A stretch of DNA of 64,000 nt. It comes from Deroplatys truncata (taxonomy: Eukaryota > Arthropoda > Insecta > Mantodea > Mantidae). Each line of letters begins with the position of its first letter. Positions within the stretch are counted from its first letter, which is position 1. The DNA is taken from the NCBI GenBank assembly GCA_030765065.1, contig CM060984.1, forward strand, positions 84,469,988 to 84,533,987, written 5' to 3'. Of the stretch, positions 57,712 to 64,000 are shown piece by piece. The position numbers and the translations under genes are program-made. The notes below the pieces were generated by a model that worked only from the letters and a program-made list of their open reading frames with translations, did no database searches and was not told where the DNA came from.

Positions 57712-58394
57712 CAGCATAACTTAGAAACGAACAGTCGGATAAACACCAAACTTGATATTTAGGTTCAGTATCTTCCAGAGATGCGACACGAAGGTTTTCA
57801 AGAAAATCCCCCCACCCCAGACTACTCTTTACATGGAACATTTTTCGAAAATTTTAATTTTCTCAAAAATGGTCTAACGATTTTGATTAAAATATCATAT
57901 GTTTAAGATATTGTCATGACAAATGAAATGTATACCTCGAATTTTCTGGGAATGTCTCCAAAAGTGTTCATTGGAACGACTTTTGCATAACTGGTAAACC
58001 ATAAGAGATAGACAAAAGTTTACTGCACAAAAAATGTAGATCGCGTTAAAATACACAATTTATGTCATATAGATTCTTTTTGTAGAGTGGACCATTTTCG
58101 AGATATTGCTTGTTATTCCTTTAAATTTTCCAATACTTAATACTTTTTCTCAAATTCGTTATTCATTTTTTTATGTCCTGGACATGCAAAGAGAATGGAA
58201 TGCGCCACATAGCAACCAACGCTTAAAAGATTTGACTATTGCTTATAACCTACCGTATTCCCCTTGCATCTACAAGAAAATTAGCAATAAGATTGACATC
58301 TCGATTAACATGTAGCATATGGAGAATAAACGTTTGTAAAAATAGGTTGTACAAGAGTAGAGCAAGTCATGTGAGTGTAGCACATCAGATTTTT
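57530..58394 (-). mobile_element. AB repeat, young A1B1 copy, reverse orientation, inside an older forward copy
   Basis: Complete from CTTTCTCTACTACGTATAG to GTAGCACATCAGA, alpha1-beta1 type. The GT microsatellite at 57659-57710 is the longest among the young copies. The host B module breaks off at 57529 and resumes at about 58398. Confidence 0.92.
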
Positions 58395-58592
58395 AACCTG
58401 CTTTTCCTTTTTGAGTTCTGCTGATACAGACAGACAGACACACACACACACAACGAGACACAGATTTCGGTATTTTGGATTTAGGTGATTCCAAAACGTT
58501 TATCTCCGGTAAAGTACCGATAATGAATTTTTGGGAGGAGTACAGTGCTTCCTCTTACCTACTATAGGTAGGTGGTGGAGAGAATAAATTTA
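58395..58592 (+). mobile_element. AB repeat, end of the interrupted old B module
   Basis: TTTTTGAGTTCTGCTGATACAGACAG continues the host module after the young insert. The ATTTTTGGGAGGAGTACAGTGC block and the CTTACCTACTATAGGTAGG end follow. A 40-bp CAGA/CA microsatellite lies at about 58427-58453. Confidence 0.7.
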
Positions 58593-60322
58593 TTCTTTAT
58601 ATTAATCAAGATAGTCTTTGTCGAGAAATGTTCTCAAAAGCAGGTAATACAAACTTGGCTGCTTGCGTAATATGAAAATAAAACATAGCTGTTTATATCA
58701 CAATCCAGATTTTATCAATGAGTCTATGTGGGGAAAAAATAACAACTATACCTTTTCAAACATATCTCATAGAAGTAATTCAATCTGGGAACATTTAAAA
58801 GGTGTAATACGAGTATTTCGATAAGGGCTAATGCTAGAGAAAGTTATTTAAAACTAACTTCATATTTAATGAACTTTTCGTTTTTCTTTTGTCTTATCTC
58901 TTTTGGTTTGTAATTTATGTAAAATTCATTAAGAATGAAGAATCTTCTAGGCCCTTGACAGAAAATTTATGTTATACAATTTGCCTTTTGAAATTTTACT
59001 GCTGCTGTTACTGTGTTACTTCACAGGAATGGACGGAAAGCGATAGCCGAGTATATTTTATTCAAATAATCATTACCTACTCGAAACAGAGGAAATCAGC
59101 TTAATGCATTTCTGACGTATTTAAGGTTTATGGTTTTCCGTATTCTAAAGTTGATTATTGTTTAAGAGACATTGGAACTGAACTTTCACCTAAAATCGCT
59201 TAAAAATTAAAATTGACCTCTTTTCGCAAAATTTGATACCTTGGACCTTCGCACAATTGTAAAAGTTTTCCTTAGAGTCACTGTGAGCCATTTTAAACTA
59301 GCAGGAATTTTTCTCAAAACATCATTTTTACACATTCAAAATATTTTACACGCCTTAGATATTCACCAAATTCAATGAAATTTGACACATATAACCAAAA
59401 ATATACTGGCTACAAACTAACAGACAAAACTTAAATTTTATTATAGTTTAAATGAATAGAAATTTAATAATTTTAAAAATATTTAAACGTTTAATATATA
59501 TGGTTTAATAAACGTTTAATAATTCCAATCTAGAAAAAATATTGTAACTAAACTAATTATTTCTTTACTGACTCTCTGTAAAAGTGTTTATAACGTCCTA
59601 AAGCAAGTCCGAAAAAGTTATGAATGCCCTAATCTTACCTCTAATGCGCAAGTAACAAATTAAATTTGCAGTTATTTTACGTATGGATGTTTATTAAAAA
59701 CAAGTAATAACTTCAAAACGATTCATCTGATGTCATTCAGATTTAGTAGCTTTCTAATGAGTAACACACTTAAGCAACAGTTTAAATATTAAAAAAAATT
59801 CCATAACAGTGTGGAAGCTTGAAAGTCTAATCCCAATATTCCTTAAAATCCTTATATTTATAGGGAAAAATCTGATGTGGAAGGTACACTCGCACAACTT
59901 TCTGTACCCTTACAACTTTACGCATTAACAATGCAGTACAATTGCAAGGCGGCTAAACACTTCAATCTTTTTCAGGTTAAAAGGAAAGACTTATAATATC
60001 TCCTTCTATTCATATTTTAAAACTGTTATGTCGAAATTTATAGTTATGGAAAATCTGGGAGTTAAATCATTTAGCTTCTAACTGAACGAGCTCTAACATC
60101 TTAAAGCACGGTTTGGGAAGTTGGCAGTCTGTGGTGGTTCCAGGATTTTCAGATAAGATACATGCACGTTGTGCTAAGAGGTTTCTTCAAAATTGTGGTT
60201 TAATGCGTGGTTTAAACATTGTATGCAGCTGAAGTTATATTTAATTGTGGAAAATTTGTGTTTGAAGGAATCTTATTGGTAATCGATGGATTACAAGTAA
60301 ACTGTTTAAAGAATAAAACGAG

Positions 60323-60366
<44 letters not shown>

Positions 60367-60624
60367 CCTAGTAATAAGATAAAGAAACAACCTATAAAAC
60401 TGAACGAGTTAAAATATTGTAATATAAATGGTCGTTACAAAAGTTAGAAAAGAAGACGAATTCAGCGAAAATCGGGTTTCTAAGGTAGTTTAAGGGATCT
60501 TCTAGAGGATACTGAATTATAAATGAAAATATTACAGAATAATTGTTTAACTTCAATGAAAATATGAATAACATTACAATATATTAAACGTAACTGGGTT
60601 TCACAGGTATGGAAGAATAGAAAC
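58593..60624. other. AT-rich DNA with faint old AB traces and an AT microsatellite
   Basis: Weak B-module similarity at about 58790-58985 (TCTTATCTCTTTTGGTTTG, AGAATGAAGAATCTTC). A weak A terminus at 59874 (AAAAATCTGATGTGGAAGG) is followed by traces to about 60115. An AT run lies at 60328-60363. No gene was recognised. Confidence 0.45.
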
Positions 60625-60860
60625 AGACTGCCTCTTTGGGGAGCAGTCAATATCCTGACTTCTCAACCCAGAGGCCCGGGGTTGGATTCCCGGCATGGGC
60701 AGGGGAACTTTTCTCTAATTAGAATCATTGCGTACGAACTACCAGAACCTGGAAGTGTGAATGTGTATTTCATGTTAAAATGTTAAAACCTAACATCATC
60801 GATTGTTTAACTCAAATCTCCCATAGAAGGTAAAGGGGTTTACACACCAAGCAACTTAAA
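60625..60860 (+). mobile_element. SINE D, copy with tRNA-Glu-like T arm
   Basis: CTTCTCAACCCAGAGGCCCG and GGGTTGGATTCCCGGCATGGG closely follow the anticodon-loop to acceptor part of animal tRNA-Glu genes. The 5' half is degraded and an AGTGTGAATGTGTATTTC-type body follows. It is a SINE head, not a working tRNA. Confidence 0.7.
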
Positions 60861-61617
60861 AAATAGAGGTAGGGAGGGATAGAGAGAGAGAAAAGGGGAG
60901 GCGATTCCATAAAGTCGTATGTAGTCGCTCCAGAGGAAGAAAGACCTGATCAGTTTTTTTGGTGGTGGTGGTGGGGGTGGTGGTGGCGGTGGCGGCGGCG
61001 GCGGCTGTATTTGTCATACCCCCTCTTTGATCATGTGGCTCCTCGTCTGAATATAAACTCAATTCCCCCAAGTCTGGATACGGTATTAGACCGAGTACTC
61101 TGTAATAATACGCGAATACCATCTAATTATAATCACTGGAGTTGCTCAAGACGACGGTTCAGAATTTTGGAGAAACGTTAAGCAATCTCTAAATTTGCCT
61201 TTCAGCCGTTCTCTGGTAGGTATTACGGTGAAATGAATAACATTTACAGTCTACTTACTTCGTTGAATGCAGGAAATCTCCTTGTGACGCCTAGGCATGC
61301 AAATGGCGGATGTAGGTTAATTTCTCTATCAGCGCTCACCCATTCCATTCCTTCTGTGCGGAACCAAGTTTGTGGGCCTTATCCTTCCTAATGGCGTCTT
61401 AATTAACATCAGATTAATTCTTTAGTTTCCTTCGGTAACCATCTGTAGCATCCATTTTATTTCCACGCCGACTGAATAAGCTTTCCTTAGAAGGACCATG
61501 ATGGATTAAAGAACAAGAATGATTGAGAAATATTCGCTTGTATCACAAAAGAGACAAATGGTAGTTTTAATTAGCTGTTCGCTATTAAACAGTTTCAGCC
61601 GACCTGAAACAATACAA
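60861..61617. other. No gene recognised; GGT/GGC triplet run at 60958-61006
   Basis: A GGT-rich run turning into GGC (60958-61006) gives a threonine/alanine-rich minus-strand frame, which is a product of the repeat. The rest is unrecognised. Confidence 0.5.
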
Positions 61618-61966
61618 TTTTTTCTTTTTCTACTATTTATAGTAGCTATTGTATCCGATCCAAAAATTCGATATCGAGAATTCACCGGAAAATGTTTTGA
61701 GCTTCCTGAACCCAAAAACGTATTTTTAGAAAAAGGTTCGTGTGTGTGTGTGTGTGTGAACACCATAACTCAAAAACTAAAAGTCGGTAAAAAAAACATC
61801 TTCCAAGAATAGGATACGAAAATTTTCAAGAAAATTCTCCCACCCCAAACTTTCCTTTAAATTGAACATTTTTCGAAAATTTTCATTTTCTTAAAAATAG
61901 CTCTAAAAATTTCTATTATAACACCACATGTTTAATATACTTTCATACAAATGAAATATATATACA
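61618..61966 (-). mobile_element. AB repeat, reversed B module, first part of a split copy
   Basis: TTTTTCTACTATTTATAGTAGC is the diverged 3' hairpin end. AAAAATTCGATATCGAG, the GT microsatellite (61740-61758), CACCATAACTCAAAAACTAAAAG and TTTCCTTTAAATTGAAC follow in order. The copy stops at GAAATATATATACA and resumes at 63748. Confidence 0.75.
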
Positions 61967-63580
61967 TACACACAGAATGTAACAAAAATGTACGACACAA
62001 ATTGCAGAACACATTCCTCACTCATAGACGAAGAAATTATGTTATATGAACATGGGCCCCGAAACGCTTTGTTTCCATGTTACAGCCCATTTTCTCCAAC
62101 TCATTAATCATGGGAAACACACACGAACAGAACGTTAGAATCATGGGGAGCATGCACTCTTGGTTATGTCTGGTTACGTTGTCATTATCGTAGGTGCACC
62201 GCCAGTGTTTTGTTTTACATGTCCCTGTTGCCATACGACTTACGTCATTGCTTGTTTACAGGTAACATCAACTGTTCCAGTGAGTAGTACGGCCTTGGCA
62301 AGCACAAGGTTACTACCTACTAGTAGAGTTGATCACAGACTTGGCTCATGCAATAGCAGCGTGCACAAATGTACAGATGGCAGCTGCCCATTTAATGTAT
62401 GGATTAGCAGACGGCAATGGCGCTTACGCTCAACGTTTGTACCGGGAGAGATTTCCAGGACGAAGGTGCCCCGACAAGAAAACCTTTGAAGCTATTGATC
62501 GTCGTCTTAGGGAACATGAGGCATTACAGCCTGATACTCGCGACCGGAGGAGGCCTAGAAGGACGAGGACACCGCAACGGAAGGCGGCAATTCTTCAAAC
62601 AATTGACGACGACCCTAGCGTCAGTACAAGACAAATAGCTGCAACAATGAATGTTACCCACACGACTGTCTGGCGAGTATTACACGCTGCATCCATACCA
62701 TTTACAGCGTGTGCAGGCACTATCAGCAGCTGATTTTCCTGCACGGGTACGCTACTGCGAATGGTTTATGCAACAAAGTGTCAATCCTAATTTTAGTGCT
62801 GTGAACGGTGCTGTTAACAAATGAGGCGTCGTTTCAACGAGAACAGATTGTAAATTATCACATTGGGATGTATGGGCTGACGTCAATCCTCACGCAACTG
62901 TTGAAGCAAGTCATCAACAAAGATTTCCTGTCAATGTTTAGGCCGGCATTGTTGGTGACTGTTTGGTAGAGCCTCACGTTCTTCCACCCAGGCTCAACGG
63001 ACAAAGTTACCATAATTTCGTTGAGAATGTTCTATCTGATCTGTTAGCAGATGTGCCTTTAGCTGTGCGACAAAACATGTGCTTTATGCATGACGGAGAT
63101 CTCCTCATTTTAGTGTTAATATTTTATTAACAGATTCGGTGACAGATGGATAGATAGAGGTGTACGAATTGTCTGGCCTCCACGCTCCCCGGACCTAAAC
63201 CCGCTGGAAGTTTATTTGTGAGGGATTTTAAAGCTCTTGTATATCGAACCCCAGCACCAGATGTTCAAAGCTCCGTGCCCGTATTATGGAAGGCTGCGAA
63301 ACCATACGCAATACTCCAGGGATACACCAGCGCATCCAGGATTCACTACGACGGCAGATTGATGCATGTATCAATGCTCAAGGAGGGCATATTGAACATC
63401 TCCTATGAGAAAGAGTTGCATGTAGTATGCTGATACGTTCTATTCTTATATGTTTCCCATGATTAATGAGTTGGAGAAAATGAGTTCTAACATGGAAACA
63501 AAGCGTTTACATACCCATGTTCATATGACATGTGTCCTGCAATTTGTGTTGTGCATTTTTGTTCCATTCTGTATATGTTT
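61967..63580 (+). mobile_element. Mariner-like DNA transposon with long inverted ends, inactive, inside an AB copy
   Basis: An inner arm of 55 bp (62065-62119, starting CGCTTTGTTTCCATGTTA) is matched in reverse at 63451-63505. An outer arm (61973-62014, CAGAATGTAACAAAAATGTACG...) is matched at 63530-63571. The left side has about 24 extra bases between arms. Between the arms lies the transposase remnant. The split AB copy shows the element inserted within the TATATAC stretch of a B module. The right end merges with a minisatellite, so the exact boundary is uncertain. Confidence 0.85.
62374..63430 (+). pseudogene. Tc1/mariner-superfamily transposase, broken
   Basis: The first frame (ATG at 62374) reads MAAAHLMYGLADGNGAYAQR and continues to a helix-turn-helix (VSTRQIAATMNVTHTTVWR), typical for the N-terminal domain of this insect transposase type. 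A frameshift near 62697 moves the coding to another frame (YHLQRVQAL, FPARVRYCEW). The catalytic region follows in pieces: LLTNEASF, where the first catalytic Asp appears as Asn; VWADVNPHAT; a stop replacing a conserved Trp; FMHDGD near 63085; and VWPPRSPDLNPLE near 63170-63207. At least one stop, two frameshifts and a changed catalytic residue make it inactive. Confidence 0.88.
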
Positions 63581-63583
63581 GCA

Positions 63584-63682
63584 CCCTGTATATATAGCCT
63601 GTATAAATACCCTATATATATTTTTTTTACACCCTGTATGAATATATATTTACACCCTGTATATATATGTATTTACACTCTG

Positions 63683-63724
<42 letters not shown>

Positions 63725-63747
63725 CATCATCTACTATATATATATAT
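63584..63747. repeat. Minisatellite of ACACCCTGTATATATAT units running into (TA)n
   Basis: GCACCCTGTATATATA, TACACCCTGTATGAATATA, TACACCCTGTATATATATG and TACACTCTGTATGTATATA follow each other with degenerate units between (63584-63690). A TA run of about 35 bp comes next. The unit core, reversed, is TACAGGGTGT, the usual outer end of many Tc1/mariner elements, so the array may be an amplified transposon end. Confidence 0.75.
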
Positions 63748-64000
63748 TATGAATTTTCTGGGAGTAGTCTCTGAACTTCCCTTCATTCTGAATAGATTTT
63801 ACGTTACTGGTAAATGTAAGAGATAAACAAAAATGTAGTTATCGTTAAAGCACACAAAATTAATGTCAAATAATTTGTTGTTGTGGACTTAACTATTTTC
63901 AAGATATTTCTTGTTACTGGTTTGAACTTTCAAATATGTAGATATAATTTTAGCAAATGGGAGGTCATTATTCGTTTTATATTTTCTCTTGGCCATGCAA
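63748..64000 (-). mobile_element. AB repeat, second part of the split reversed B module, cut by the window edge
   Basis: Resumes with TATGAATTTTCTGGGAGTAG, then CTTCATTCTGAATAGATTTTACG, GTTACTGGTAAATGTAAGAG and TTTTCAAGATATTTCTTG. This continues the B module exactly where 61966 stopped. The A module would follow beyond the window. Confidence 0.75.

Noticed and set aside
60856-61122. Threonine/alanine-rich protein at 60.9-61.1 kb
   Set aside because: It is a translation of the GGT/GGC triplet repeat.

Overview
The window is eukaryotic, AT-rich, almost entirely non-coding DNA. It has no operons, no bacterial gene spacing and no long open reading frames. The recognisable protein remnants are LINE reverse transcriptases, Tc1/mariner transposases of the type common in insects, and a TTF/DUF4371 hAT transposase. 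With them are tRNA-derived SINEs and many microsatellites. Together these suggest an insect (or another arthropod) with a large, repeat-rich genome. The species cannot be told from the sequence. No complete host gene is present. The best host-gene signals are a short candidate exon at 36038-36164 and a promoter-like block on the minus strand at 22779-22963.

One repeat family dominates. I call it the AB repeat, and by hand tally it makes up about 24 kb. A full unit has an A module (about 210-280 bp, starting TCTGATGTGTTACACTCAC) followed by a B module (about 620-650 bp, ending TACTATACGTAGTAGAGAAAG). It carries no transposase. Both ends can form short hairpins, and ACTTTCTCTACT near the 5' end is the reverse complement of the last bases of the 3' end. 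Every well-preserved B module has a CA/CAGA microsatellite at the same internal point. There are young copies (very similar to each other) and several older, diverged subfamilies, in both orientations.

The most striking result is how AB units are stacked. Arrays are not A-B-A-B but A-A-B-B (17790-19532) and, reversed, B-B-B-A-A-A (39157-41828). An older, decayed A-A-B-B lies at 26529-29392. Sequence subtypes pair symmetrically: the outer A matches the outer B and the inner A matches the inner B. This is what is expected if whole AB units inserted repeatedly into the A/B junction of an earlier unit, like Russian dolls. Other young copies also lie inside older relatives (15891, 28353, 49745, 54128, 57530).

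Layout: 1-5.5 kb, old AB copies, a 592-bp insert with hairpins and a 5'-truncated LINE. 5.5-15 kb, SINE A copies, a degraded LINE and unique AT-rich DNA. 15-20.9 kb, AB copies, SINE C, SINE D and the A2B2 array. 21-25 kb, SINE A, a polypyrimidine tract, a heat-shock-like promoter and a LINE remnant. 25.7-35 kb, dense AB copies with a mariner deletion derivative and SINEs B and D. 35-37 kb, the least repetitive stretch, with the candidate exon. 37-42 kb, AB copies, the A3B3 array and two SINE E copies. 42-47 kb, mostly unique, with a broken hAT transposase. 47-64 kb, more AB copies, SINEs C and D, a mariner remnant and a mariner-like element with long inverted ends inserted in an AB copy.
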